DNA of 64,000 nt from positions 930,001 to 994,000 of the forward strand of contig CAJQUW010016879.1 in assembly GCA_907163375.1 (NCBI GenBank), read 5' to 3'. The number at the start of each line of letters is the position of its first letter. Positions within the stretch are counted from its first letter, which is position 1. Shown here piece after piece: positions 35,150 to 46,729 of the stretch. Made by a program: the position numbers and the translations under genes. The DNA is from Prostheceraeus crozeri. Taxonomy: Eukaryota > Platyhelminthes > Polycladida > Euryleptidae. The notes beneath the pieces are model-generated. The model was not told the origin of the DNA, did no database searches, and worked only from the letters and a program-made list of their open reading frames with translations.

Positions 35150-36162
35150 AATAGAAACGAATAAGAAATAATACATTTATTCAGTCAAATCGAAGATTGA
35201 GATGGAAAACACATTGAGGCATCATCTTTAATGGCTAAAGAGTCCGATAACAAGTAAATAAGCACAGTATATTTTCTTCTAAATCAACCGTCATGGTTTG
35301 GTCAACAACAATGCAAGTAATTTGCGATAAATGAAGCGTGTGTAACATGATTATTTTATTGTCACAACTTTCTTGTGTTTTATTGACTTTTTTATGTTCT
35401 CATTTCATCCTTTATAATAAAAAAATGTAATTTCTTGATAATAAACAAATTAGCTGTGTACGATGCTGCTGTGCACATCTTGTTACGCTACGCTTCCGTA
35501 TTACCCAAATAAAAGATGGAAAATGATTAAACAACTTTATTGTTTAATGTGAGTTTCAAATGAATATGAAGAGCAGGTGATGGTCCTTAAAAGAACCTTT
35601 TCAGCGTTCACGTCAACACAATGTTATAAGTTCAGGAGATCATCAACACCAAGAGATCAGCAGCAGCACAGTCTCGGGAATTGATAGGTCGCTGTCACCA
35701 CACTTCAGCGCCTTTTTCGCACTTGATTTGCCTCTGTGCTTCTACAAGCAGGACGCTGATCGATTGTCTTCTGCTCGGCCACCCTTGCCGCGATTGTTTG
35801 TCCTCTGATCCGCCTTTTCCTCACTCGTAGCGGGTTGCCGACTGACTCGCGTAAAAAGCTATCGTGTCGCTGACTCTTCAACAACTATTGTTTATGAGGG
35901 ATCACGATGAGCTTCATTATACTGACGTCACCCTGATGTCGAGAGCTGGCGTAACGCTGATCTCACTCGAATCAATAGATTTGCCTGCCGTCAATGAACG
36001 AAAACTATCATGTCTAACTGAAGACTTGTAAGAGTGAAGACTCACAACAATCTATATGTACAATTAAGCCATAAAGCGACATACGATAACTACCATGTCC
36101 AGTAGCCTACAGCAGTCCTTGTGCATGATTAAAAGTACAGAATATAGTAGTTTTAGACATAG
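35150..36162. other. Non-coding stretch upstream of the DUF4806-like exon
   Basis: This begins as intron (acceptor tract at 35150) and shows no further exon I can recognise before Tigger #2. Upstream exons of the broken gene could lie here or beyond, but no frame is convincing. Confidence 0.4.
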
Positions 36163-36164
36163 TA

Positions 36165-38335
36165 CAGTATTTTCCGGATAATTCGTCACCCCTCGGGGGT
36201 AAAGTAAAAGTGGCGAATTAAGCATACTGGCGAATTAACAGTATTTACATGTAGTCTCATAGTATCAAGTATTCCCTACCCGACCACACCTCCCATCCTC
36301 TCAGCAAAATAAAACAAGTGGCATTTCCAGTCAAGGTCTAATAAGGCAAGCAAAACACAATAATATACAAGAGAAGTACATGTAAAATATTGATAGCAAA
36401 AATGTCTGAGTACATCACTCTTTACAATTTGGAAAAGTAATCGTCAACTTTTTTTTGAACTTTGGTATTTACAGAACGCTCAAAAACAGCTCTGGAAAGA
36501 TTGTTCAAATCGATATCGATTGAATTTTGAGCGATGTATAAATTTAGTAATTCAATGGCCTCATAAGCCTCTCTGTGACTTACCTCCTTCACCTGTCCCT
36601 CGTCTTCCAATTCTGTGTCAGCAGTCTCTTCCTCTGCACCACCGGTAACATGCTCGATGATATCTTCTTCATCCATATCAGCGTGAGTTGGGATGTCGTC
36701 ATCGTAGTTTAGATAGGCGTCGAAATCAGTCTGTAGAGAGATCATGCTGCTCAGTTTGTCAAAAGTGACTCTACATTGCGAAGAACCAGCGTCATCTAAT
36801 TGCTCAACCGCCACGACTTCACCGAATCCGCAGTGTCTGTAGCAGTTGTTGATTGTGGCTGCAGTGACGAATGACCATGCTTCCTTGCACAGGCGTAAAG
36901 CCAACAAGAGGTTTGGGTTAAATTGTGTATCGGCATCTACCGCTGAGATGAGGTGTGTCATCATCAATCGTTTGAAGTGAGCCTTGAACGATTTGATGAC
37001 GCCTGCATCCATTGGCTGAAGTTTCGCCGTTATGTTGGGCGGTAGGAAAACAAGACGTATCGATTGAAGATTGTCAATGTGGGGATGGGCAGTGCAATTA
37101 TCCACGAAAAGGGCCACTTTGCGATTCTTCTTGGTCATCTCCTTATCAAATTCTTTCACGAAGCGCTCGAAAATATCACTGACCATCCACGCCTTCTTGT
37201 TGTTTAAGTAGACAGTTGGTAGTTTTTTTATCCCTTTAAAACAACGTGGAGCTTTGGATTTGCCGATTGTAAGCAAGGGGCGCTTGTCCGAGCCATCCAT
37301 ATTTGCGCAGACTAGTATCGTGATCCTGGCTTTATTTTGCTTGATGCCCTTGTTGTTTGTTCCCTTGAAATCGAGAGTCTTGTTTGGTAACATTTGCCAA
37401 AACAAACCGGTTTCATCGGCGTTGTATATGTCTTTCGGGGCATGATCTTCAAGGAGTGTTGGCAGTACTGTTGCTTTAAAATCGTCGATTAGTTATGAGG
37501 GGCAGGAATTGGCTTCTCCCGAATTTGTCTTCAGTACAATATTGTGACGACGTTTGAAGCGTTCAATCCAGCTAGCGGAGCATTTAAAATCATTGAGTTT
37601 AAGCGATGCTGCAAATTTGTTGGCTTTTTCAATGAGGATTGACGCAGAAATAGGGATATTTTTCGAACGTAGTTGCTTGAACCAAATGAGTAAACATTTG
37701 TCCAGTTCGTCAAAGTTTGATAGACGAAGTCGTTTTCTGTCCGTATTGAAACTAGAGTTGTGGTAAGCATTAAAAATATTTTCCCGATCTTTCAGCCAGC
37801 TGTTGAGAGTGCTTCGAGGGATGTTGAATTCGGCAGCGACATCTTTCTTAGAATGAGTATCAGCTTTTTTGATGGCTTTGTATTTGACCTCCAGCGAATT
37901 TGAAGTATACGATGTTCTCTTCATGATTGCTGACGTGAAATTCATAGCATAACAAGCAAAATGATTCAGCTATATGAAGCGTAGAGGAATGAATGATAAG
38001 GAGAAGCAACTCCATTGTTAACAAATGGTAGGAGTTTACGCGCGCGCGTTGACACACCCAATAATTATTGACACTTACTGAAGGCGCTTTCATACAATTC
38101 TACCGTTATCCGCGCGTCTGTATTAACTGTCAGTTGCTTGACGAATTAAGCATACAATATTGTATGGAAATGTGCGCGTGGGAGATGGAAAAGTGGCGAA
38201 TTACGAATTATAGGGTACGAATTATCCGTATCTTTTACAATGTGCAATATATAGGTTTTATTTGGGGAATACAAGATATGACGAATTAAGCGAAATGGCG
38301 AATTAAGCAGGTGGCGAATTAACCAGAAAATACTG
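36165..38335 (-). mobile_element. Tigger/pogo element #2
   Basis: The terminal inverted repeats are CAGTATTTTCCGGATAATTCG-like at 36165 and CAGTATTTTCTGGTTAATTC inward from 38335, flanked by TA (36163-36164 and 38336-38337). The word GGCGAATTAAGC and close variants recur several times just inside both ends. At 2.17 kb it holds a full-length transposase frame with one stop. This is the best-preserved pogo element in the window. Confidence 0.93.
36422..37945 (-). pseudogene. Tigger transposase, full length with a single in-frame stop
   Basis: A start at 37945 is followed by a Psq/CENP-B-type helix-turn-helix (SLEVKYKAIKKAD, KKDVAAEFNIPRSTLNSWL) and a second one (SASWIERFKRRHNIVLKT). A TAA at 37493-37495 breaks the frame after NSCPS. 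The same frame continues LIDDFKATVLP and IYNADETGLFWQML (first Asp), ALFVDNCTAHPHIDNLQ (second Asp) and KLQPMDAGVIKSFKAHF (third Asp), with 30 residues between the last two. An acidic C-terminal tail follows, with GAEEETADTELEDEGQ. It cuts and pastes at TA. One nonsense codon is the only lesion seen, so inactivation looks recent. Confidence 0.9.
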
Positions 38336-38337
38336 TA

Positions 38338-39130
38338 CTTGATTCACTCAATCCAGTGAATCGGGAAATTATAAAACAACAATTCGTATCTTTGACGTTT
38401 AGCTATGAAGACCGCCTTTAGCAGGAACCAAATCGGGATCAAATGTACAATAATTGTCAATCACACACAAAAAGCTTGGGTCCGCTACGATTCGAATTTG
38501 TTGGCGTTGTGAATCCTTGTCGTGTTGGGAGCTGGGGAACTGGCGGTGGGCAACTCAATTATTGGACAAGCGCGTGCACAATTCTAATTGTCCATTCACA
38601 ATTGCGCCACGCAATAGCGCCCACGAACTGAAACTACGACCGGAAGAAGTGAGTGAGCCAAATGATGCAACAAAGGGGACAGTTAGAAGACGCAATCACA
38701 CAATCACGCTAATTAATTAAATGGAAGAACAGAATATTCTGTTATTATTATAGACGGCTGATTTAAAGTTTCAAAGGACAACGAAACAGTACTGCCTTTT
38801 AAAGTTGGTGGCCCGCGATCAACTTGGTTGCCCACCACTGATCTAGATAGTAATAACATGAATACCCAGCATATTACGAAGTCTCGAGAAAGTGTCACAA
38901 GGGCTAAATTTTACAAGAATTTCACCATCATCGATACATTCCCGGTGAAAAATTTCTTAAGGGGCCTTTAGACGATTTCCGAGCGGGCCCCTTCACGAAC
39001 CCGTAGGTGGAGCTCCGCAACTTTCGTGAAGTGGCCCTTACTGGATGCCCTAAGTAATCCCAAAGCTATTTCAATTCAGTACACATTCCTAATATATGCC
39101 CCTAGCCCTAATTTGAAGGCATTCTGTTTA
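38338..39130. other. Non-coding stretch with one hairpin
   Basis: No gene seen. A stem of 15 bases (GGGCCCCTTCACGAA at 38985-38999 against 39023-39037, one mismatch) with a 23-base loop lies in a locally GC-rich patch. Confidence 0.5.
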
Positions 39131-39719
39131 CCGTAAAATGGGGTAACTTTGGGCCACTTTTCAAAATATTTCTTTGTTTCCATAAAGCTCTGAACATTTT
39201 TTAAAGATTTCAAAATTGGAAGTCAAGGGGAAGGAGGTAAGCTTTAAGTTCGCTTTGAAAGTTCGTGATTTGTAAATTCCAATTTGTTGGATTTTGACAT
39301 CTTAGTGGGTGGCCAAAGTTACCCCATCAAGTGTGTACCTCTTTTTTTCTTATTGTCTCTTTAGGGTTTATATTACACGGACAGATTTTTTTCATTCTCC
39401 TGATCATATAACAAATTATTGAAGCAATTATGCCATTTTCTGCATTATACATCTTTATACATGTAGGGCCTACTTGTCCACACCAATGTGAAAAAAATCA
39501 AAACTATTTTTTTATTTCTCTACTCGAGAGATTATAATTTCAATGGAAAAATTATTTTAACTGAGTAGCATACATGTATAAAATGTATATTATATAAGAA
39601 ACTAACCAAGTTTATAGCCACGAGATGTTCTCGTAAAGACGGAAGGGAGCAACTCATCATCAGAGTCAGACGCATCAGATGCAGGGATGGCTCGGTTAAC
39701 TGAGGAGCATTCGCAATTT

Positions 39720-40731
39720 AATCGGCAAGAATTCTTCGCCAAGCTTTCTTCATTGGAGCAAAGAAAGCAATATCCAGGGGCTGGCAGAGATGGGTCGCAT
39801 TAGGTGGAAGACAAACAAAAGCAATGTCGTGTTCCTGGCACTGCGAAATGATGGACTCTGACAGGTGGGAGCTCTAATTGTCTCCAATCAATACGCACCT
39901 TACAGGCGTTTTCCGGCAGTATGGCAAGGCAACTTTTGAAAAACAGTCTTCAAAGCAATTGCGGTCAAACCAACCACTTCTCGACCTATTGTAGAATGCG
40001 CCTTTCGGACCGCGCTCCGTCCATGTGTCCCATAAATGCTCTGACTTATAGAGAATGTATGGTGACAGAAGCTGTCCATCTGCGGTTCCAGGACACATAA
40101 GGCTTGTCTAAGATTTAGATGAGTTCATAATACGTTCAGGATACTTCGCTCCACGCCTGGCAACTGCTCTCTTCTTACTCGGATCGTCACTCAGGTTTGT
40201 TTCATCATAATTAATGATGTTCTGAGGTGGAACATCCCGAAGAGTCTCTTATAGGTTCTCGAAGTATTCACTTATTGAGTCCGCAGTCACAGAAGCACGG
40301 TTTCTGCTGATATTTTGGCAGAAACGAACGGCGATCTTTTCGTGGTGTCTCTTAAGAAAAGAATAGAACCATTCCTTAGATGGTAAGTTGTTGGCAAATC
40401 GTTTTTCTGTCTTGCCTTGTTTATCAAGGAAGCCTTTCATAGTATAGCAAACATCCATGCAGTCAAAAGGAAACCCCCACTCAGAGGTTGCAATGAGATG
40501 GTTTACTATTGCCAATTCTTCAGCATGAGTCAAAACAGTTGGTCTGCCTGGTCTATTGATGTCGGCTTGCTTCATCTTGTTCTGGAGTGTGCTTCTTGGA
40601 ATCTTCAAGTCTAAACAAACTTTTCGCTCACTGATACCTTCCTGTCTCATCGTAATAGCTTGCTTCAAAACTTCGTCTGTAACAGCTCCATAACGTCTAC
40701 ATCCAGGCCTTGACTTTGGTGTTCTCGGCAT
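39720..40731 (-). pseudogene. pogo/Jerky-like transposase with several stops
   Basis: The start at 40731 reads MPRTPKSRPGCRRYGAVTDE, then KVCLDLKIPRSTLQNKMKQA (helix-turn-helix) and PSKEWFYSFLKRHHEKIAVR (second helix-turn-helix). After an in-frame TAA near 40250 the frame continues PPQNIINYDETNLSDDPSKK (first Asp). After a TAG near 40107 it continues SEHLWDTWTERGPKG and SGWFDRNCFEDCF, then KTPVRCVLIGDN (second Asp). A TAG at 39874 interrupts. The frame goes on with CLPPNATHLCQPLD (third Asp). Three stops make it dead. Confidence 0.85.
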
Positions 40732-40878
40732 TACGACGACGAATATGACTGATCAGGAAAGCAACTAAATGTCAAATGAAGTTTTGCGTTACCAGTACTT
40801 GTCTTGCATTTAAAATCAAAATTCAATTTAAAAAGCTTTGCTCACAACGCTATTTTCACAACAGGGTCATTCCATATA

Positions 40879-41273
40879 GTAACGTACACCACATTTTATC
40901 TACATTTATTAGTATAATTCTTCAAATACAAATCACAGTAAGGATTACAAAACGTCATATGAAAGAATAACCTCAGACTGTTCTATGGTAGTAATGTGAA
41001 TAAAATCCCTTTCATAGTCTTGTCTCAGGAGCGTTGCAAAGTCGGTAACGTACACCACAGGATAAAATCGACTTTTATCACTGTCCTAACTTTAGATGAA
41101 TATTCCTGGTCTGCAAAGTCAAACAGGTGTCTGTGAGTTTCACAGATTAGTACCTGAGTGTATCGAGAATAACTCACAGAAAATTCAGCTATTTTCCATG
41201 CTATCTCCATTGATTTACATATCGAAAAGCAAAACGATGCGTGGTAACGTACACCACATCACGTACACCACGG
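40879..41273 (+). repeat. Left cluster of GGTAACGTACACCAC direct repeats
   Basis: Copies near 40879, 41045 and 41243 plus a shortened ACGTACACCAC copy at 41261, all in plus orientation. The motif is a quasi-palindrome (GTGGT...ACCAC). The right-hand copies near 44342 and 44509 have the same orientation. This is unlike the mixed orientation of the pogo subterminal motifs nearby. Confidence 0.75.
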
Positions 41274-42029
41274 AAAATGCAAACTCAGGAAATCGTGTTA
41301 AATTGATATTTTTTCCTTATTTTTTGCTTCAATATTGATAATACTGTGTCTAAATTACTCAGTGCTTTATATGCCGACCCTCTCTAGACCTTTCATATCC
41401 CTTTAACATCATAACTTAGAAATCAAAACGAACAATTTCCAGAAAAAAGTATCTTTTGAAAAAACATCAGTTTTCAGCAACTTGTTCTGCAAATAGTATC
41501 AAATGTTCATCAAAGTCCTTCATCGTACTGTAGAAAAGTCATACTGTGATGAGGTGAAGTCATAAGCATCTCCACGACGTAGTTTCGATGGACGATTGAG
41601 TTGAGCTACCACATCCTCCAGTCCAAAAGCAGAATTATCAGGATTCATGGGAAACGAAAAGATGTTTTCTCTTTTCTTCCGCATGAACGTGCCATCAAAG
41701 TCAACTGTGCTGTAAACTCGAGTGACTCTTCCGACATAATCGCAGCTGTCGAAAGTGAAAGCACCAGCCTGTGTCCACAGATAACTTTATTGACGTTTCA
41801 CACATGCGCACTCAGATTTATATACAGGAACATTATTCAGTTTTCACATGACAGAACAAGACATTAGCACAAATAGAACAAAGGAAACACCAACAATGAT
41901 TTCGATAACATATCATGTTTACCATACTAAGCATATTACTGATAAAGTGAAAACTAGTAGGAACACAAAGCAGCAACGATAAATTTATCAAAAGAAGAAA
42001 ATGTCATAGCGAATGTCAAAATGTCAAAA

Positions 42030-43835
42030 CTAGCAGCAATCAGATAGAAACTTCACTACGACATAGTCACCCATGACCAATGATCCAGTTGATCTGGACG
42101 GACCAGCTGTTTCAGATGCAGGAAGATGAATTGGAGGAATTTCCCACGTCTCTGATTCACTCAACACTGGAGTTAGTCTCTCCATTTTGATGTCGAGGTC
42201 AGTAGAAAGGCATTCCCAATAATGGGACGATTTGATGCCTGGCTTTTTTGCAGCAGACTCAAGAGTGGCTGAGATTGATGATTGGTAAAAGTCATCGATC
42301 GCCGTGCTTGGTACATGATGAACAATAACAGCAGACTCATGCGACTTGATGGTATTGACAAAGTCCATGGCATTTTGAACAACTGCTTGACGGGCCTTAA
42401 CACAAGTGTGAACCGTTCGCTTTAAACTGCCCCCAACCCCATCAATGGCCCCTTTTCCATGAGAGGTGGCAAAGAAATTCCATCTCAGAATCCACAGATC
42501 AAACTTGTTGGTCAGGATTTTCATGTACTCGAGCATGAAGCGATTTTTGAATTGTGAGCTGGGACCGTCACTCCAAAGTATGACGTTGTCTCCAGCTTCA
42601 CAAAATTCCATCATGAGTCTGTTCAGAAAGTAAGAGACAGAAGTCTTAGTGTGGTCATTCAGATCAGTAACGAAGCACAACATCTGCGGTGACTCTCCTG
42701 GTCGGTATAGAGCCACAGTGAAGAGAGTGATCTGATGTTGTGCCCAGTAGGTACTTTGAGCTGCATCTTGATAGAAACATGAAAAGTTCTCAGAAAAATC
42801 AAAGTGAAAGATCTTTTGTTTTTCATCCGCTTCTGATAGTTTCTGGCGAGAAAAAGATAGACTCTGCTGCTTTTGAGTAGCGTGATGAACAAGGAAAGAC
42901 GAACATTGAGTTCTGAACTTCTCTATGCAATCCTGCAATGATTCGGTCTTGATAACTTGTTCCACTCTCTTTCCCTCTGACACCCACCACTTATACGTAA
43001 TACAGACATCATTCTGATCAGAATCTTCCTTCAAAACTTTGATATCAAAGAGTTGGCCATGCGAACAAGTAGGACACGACAATCTTCGACAGTGCTCGGT
43101 GGGTGGAGAACACATCAAATAGTCTTCTACCCATAGGGAATCATACTTTCTCACTCTTTCCAAATGAAGAGCCAAAGCGTCGCAAACATGCATGAAATTT
43201 TGATGAGTGAGGCAACAACAGGATTCAACTGGTGTGGATCCGTAGGAGAACACATGTCTAGGCCTCAACGAAGCAAACTTCGACATTTTGACTAATTCGC
43301 CAAACTCCTCAACGAACATTGCATAACATTCCTTCAAGCTATACAGCAAGAAACGCTTTTGGGTTTTCTCTCTGCCCACCTTGACAAACTCCTTCCTACC
43401 TGCACACCATCGAGAGATAGAATCACGCTGATAGAAATCCGTGATCTTTTCTATCGTGTCCTTAGAAAGACGTTCACGTGGAGTAGGAGGAGTACTAGAG
43501 GTAAAGATCAGAGAATTCAGGTTCCTAACAACGACCTGCTTCTTCGTGGAAGAATTAGGTAAAAGACCTAGAGCTCTAATAGTAGCCCTACGCTCAGAAG
43601 AATAGCTTTTATAGGCACACTTATCTGTTGGTGGAGTTATAAGTTTCCTCGCCTTCTCCTTCATGCGCAGTCTTTTCATCTCAAGAGCCTTCTGTTTTCT
43701 TATCTTCGCCATCTTCACAGGATCCTTTTTCTGTACTTCTCGAATTCTTCGGAGTCTCTCCTTCTCCTTGCTCCTCAACTCGTCTCCCTTTCGCTTTCGG
43801 TATGCTTTCTGAACTTCGGCTCTGGACTTCGCCAT
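42030..43835 (-). CDS. 601-residue protein of an unnamed family with DDE/RNase-H-like motifs
   Basis: I cannot name this family with confidence. The frame is open for 601 codons from MAKSRAEVQKAYRKRKGDEL, the likely start (a longer frame opens at 43883). Residues 1-65 are very basic and helical, like a DNA-binding arm. A Cys/His cluster (SCCCLTHQNF near 205; C242, C249, C254, C257) suggests zinc binding. The second half has FHFDFSENFSCF (D346), VILWSDGPSSQFKNRF (D423) and FFATSHGKGAIDGVGGSLKR (D465). Three acidic sites of this form and spacing are what a transposase of the RNase-H fold would show. It lies inside a repeat-bordered element in a transposon-dense region. Transposase function is inference. 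Alternatives are an accessory protein or a domesticated gene, but the context argues against a host gene. Confidence 0.7.
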   Translation of the reverse strand: MAKSRAEVQKAYRKRKGDELRSKEKERLRRIREVQKKDPVKMAKIRKQKALEMKRLRMKEKARKLITPPTDKCAYKSYSSERRATIRALGLLPNSSTKKQVVVRNLNSLIFTSSTPPTPRERLSKDTIEKITDFYQRDSISRWCAGRKEFVKVGREKTQKRFLLYSLKECYAMFVEEFGELVKMSKFASLRPRHVFSYGSTPVESCCCLTHQNFMHVCDALALHLERVRKYDSLWVEDYLMCSPPTEHCRRLSCPTCSHGQLFDIKVLKEDSDQNDVCITYKWWVSEGKRVEQVIKTESLQDCIEKFRTQCSSFLVHHATQKQQSLSFSRQKLSEADEKQKIFHFDFSENFSCFYQDAAQSTYWAQHQITLFTVALYRPGESPQMLCFVTDLNDHTKTSVSYFLNRLMMEFCEAGDNVILWSDGPSSQFKNRFMLEYMKILTNKFDLWILRWNFFATSHGKGAIDGVGGSLKRTVHTCVKARQAVVQNAMDFVNTIKSHESAVIVHHVPSTAIDDFYQSSISATLESAAKKPGIKSSHYWECLSTDLDIKMERLTPVLSESETWEIPPIHLPASETAGPSRSTGSLVMGDYVVVKFLSDCC

Positions 43836-44341
43836 CTTGCCTGCACTCGTCAATAACGAAGCTCTTCGCATAGCACAATGCAAATAAGCTGATGCGTTTC
43901 AGGCAATATCTCATCCAATCAGAATAGCCTGATCGAGTCAGAGCCTCATCTGAGGTGTTAGATGGTTGTTACTAGCAACCAACGACGTCACCCAGAATAA
44001 CGCAGAGATAAGAGAGAGGATTTTTTTTTTATTTTTTTAAAGAGAGAGGATAGATCAACAGAGAGATCTGCATGCTATTGTTATCAGCGTGACCGTTTAG
44101 CGGAGCTAATAGCATGGGGAAATCCAACTTGATCTCACAGCCGGCTGATAGCGTTGGCAGCAGCAGGCAGAGAGCGTTGGAATGAGAAATTCTTATGCTA
44201 TTGTTCTCTGATAGAGACCAGTGCTGTCGCACGAAGATGAGAGGCACCGATGATGTAACCAAATTACAATAGTTTTACACTATGAAGGTTCTAGTTATGT
44301 TAGTGCGTAATCGACCAATATTCACAAAAGTGCTGATTATT

Positions 44342-44523
44342 GGTAACGTACACCACGCATCAAAATTGCGTTTTTTGGTGTGTTAACCTAGAATATATTA
44401 TGTTTTTGTAGTGCCATGAGATGATCTGTGTTAAATGGAGATTTTCTGGCACGATCGTTTGCTTTGTTACTTAGTATTTTGAAACACAAAAAACTTTTCG
44501 GATTTTTTGGTAACGTACACCAC
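44342..44523 (+). repeat. Right cluster of GGTAACGTACACCAC direct repeats
   Basis: Two copies (44342-44356 and 44509-44523), same orientation as the left cluster, lying 5' of the 601-residue gene. They could be promoter or transposase-binding sites. Confidence 0.75.
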
Positions 44524-45851
44524 ACGAGTTTTTACAAAACTCAAAGCCATATTGAATGGACTATTTCTGATAGAAATATGGATTGCAGCACACCATTCGA
44601 AAGCTAAAAGATCAAGCTAAAATACCGTTTATTCCTAAAAAAATTCATTCACCTCTGTAGAAATCGTAAATCAAATAAATTTGCTAGTCAAACTGAAATG
44701 CGATATGCATGTACACACCTTCCTTTTACAGGGTCAAAAAATACCAAAATTTCGTAAGTACTGCAATTTTGATTAGGGATATCTTAAATATGGCGTATCA
44801 TGAACATGTTACGTGAATTTGAAGCAAATCAAAGCATTATTCATTTTTTCGAAAAATGGAAGAGTTACGTGGAATGACTGAACATGAAAATTGGAAACTT
44901 CAGATTTCTTTGTTGAGGACGAAATATCTATGGTAATTCTTTTTCTCATTGTCATAGTGTTTAACAAATGTCCGAAATCTTTATTGAGGAGTGAAAAAAT
45001 GCATCCAAAATAAATACATAGAGAGATAGAGAAGGTTTCAGTCAAAAGTCTATAATGAGTATCTATGATCACCTAACGCACGGCGAGTTTGTGAAATATC
45101 TATGAATGGAATTGAAGCAAATCAACATACAAATTTGCGACTGTTGTTAACTTTATCCACACCCCGTATACGAGGTGCGTATGTTGCAAAAACTGAAACT
45201 GGAAAACAAATTGCAACCGATAATTACGAGTCGATGGATGCAATCTTATATTACATGCACATGTTTCTACTCTACTATTTTAAACAACAGTAAAGTTCTG
45301 AGATTAACTTAAATTTGGTCAGAGCTAATACATACTGATTAACCTACACTATTTCACCATTGTTGCAAACATGATTTTTCTATTCAGGATGTCAAATAAG
45401 AATGACCAGAGTCCGTGGGAAAACTTTGGCCGGCGGCCAAAGTTACCCCAAAATGCAAGTAGTGTGGTAACTTTGGCCACCCGCAATAACTCTTTATCCA
45501 AGAGGATATTTGCAACAAATTGCTCATGCAATGTCAATCGATTCATTGTTCATCCTATCATGCACGATAGTATCAAAAACCTCAACAAGAAAGTTACCTT
45601 TCTAAAAGAAGTTTGAATGTGCTTTTTTTAACATATAAAAGTACACCCTATTCAATAGCCTGTAATTCCATCACGAAAAACCTAAGAATGGTATATGATG
45701 CATGAAAATGTTCCCATGATTTCATGCTACACATCAAACTCATTTATATCAATTAGAACGGCTATTTTGGCGAGAGAGATATGCAAAAAACAAATATCCT
45801 GTAGTGGCCCAAAGTTACCCCACGTGGCCAAAGTTACCCCATTTTACGGTA

Positions 45852-46359
45852 ATAATAACTTTACAATTTCTAGGGATGACCAAATATCTATAACAAATGC
45901 ATTACCGGTAATTTGAATCTCATTGTCTAATTGATTGACATTGCCTGGTTGTTACACGTCTGTCAAAAAGCAAAGCAAAGAAGAAGATACAATGAGGATA
46001 TTTCCAAATGAATGATATAACATGATTACTAATGAAGGATATAACTTATTTCAGTAATAATAAAGGTGTAATTTGTTCACTGTTCATTCATGACTGGAAT
46101 GCGTGCTCATTCAGAGTCAATGTTGGTTTCCAAAATTCTCTTCCGTGTTGTTTTATCCACGGAAGATGTATTTGTATATATCAGTGGCGCAACGTGTTTC
46201 AAACAGTTTCCGGGGATTAAGTCAGTCTCGGCATCGGTATACCTTATGGCATGCAGCATATATGCGGTGGGTTCTAATCTAGAAGTCAATTTGATGATTT
46301 CAAATAATGATCAAATAATGAAGTGAAGGTATGCATCTGTAAACAATTAGCTACGCGTT
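45852..46359. other. Non-coding stretch
   Basis: AT-rich sequence between pogo #3 and the LTR-like block. Short frames show no motif. Confidence 0.45.
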
Positions 46360-46724
46360 TGTCAGACACGCCCTGATTGTGTTTTCTGTGTGTGTAAGTG
46401 TCTCTGGTAAAGAATTCCCTGTCTTCGCCCGGGTTGAATCACAGAGATGGATTGCTTCTCCGTGGATTGCATACAGTGGCCGCGACGAGCTGAAAGGCGT
46501 CGCCGAGCTGTTCTGGCGCGTGTGAACATTGATAGATTGGCTGAGTTGTCGATGACATCAACGAGCCATTGTTGATCATGTGTGGCTCGTGCTAGATTAT
46601 GACCAATCGGTGGAATCTCGGCGACACTCCAGCGACTGCCCCTGAGAGAGGAAGAGAGATAAAACCACCGACAGTTATGTATGCATCCGTTGGAAAGATA
46701 AATAAAGACTTTAGATAGAATGTA
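46360..46724 (-). repeat. Possible solo LTR
   Basis: A 365-bp block, clearly richer in GC than its surroundings, begins TGTCAGACA and is flanked by GCGTT at 46355-46359 and 46725-46729, a possible 5-bp duplication. Read on the plus strand it has a GATAAAA box near 46658 followed by AATAAA near 46700, an LTR-like order. It ends TGTA instead of the usual CA, and no internal retroelement sequence is nearby, so the call and strand are tentative. Confidence 0.35.
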
Positions 46725-46729
46725 GCGTT

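Larger units (their letters stand above)
40862..44880 (-). mobile_element. Unclassified DNA-transposon-like element with an intact large gene
   Basis: The left end begins CAGGGTCATTCCATATAG at 40862. The right end read inward begins CAGTCATTCCACGTAAC at 44880, so a short imperfect terminal inverted repeat is likely. No clean target duplication was found, so the borders are provisional. The motif GGTAACGTACACCAC occurs at about 40879, 41045, 41243, 41261 (short form), 44342 and 44509, all in the same orientation on the plus strand on both sides of the gene. It sits 5' of the pogo #3 transposase. Coding content is one uninterrupted frame on the minus strand. Confidence 0.6.
39131..45849 (-). 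mobile_element. pogo element #3, decayed and hosting an unclassified element
   Basis: The terminal inverted repeats are CCGTAAAATGGGGTAACTTT at 39131 and inward from 45849, flanked by TA (39129-39130 and 45850-45851). Copies of a GGGGTAACTTTGGCC motif recur in both orientations near 39144, 39310, 45423, 45471 and 45803-45840. The interior holds a broken pogo/Jerky transposase, and upstream of its start codon the element at 40862-44880. Confidence 0.88.
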
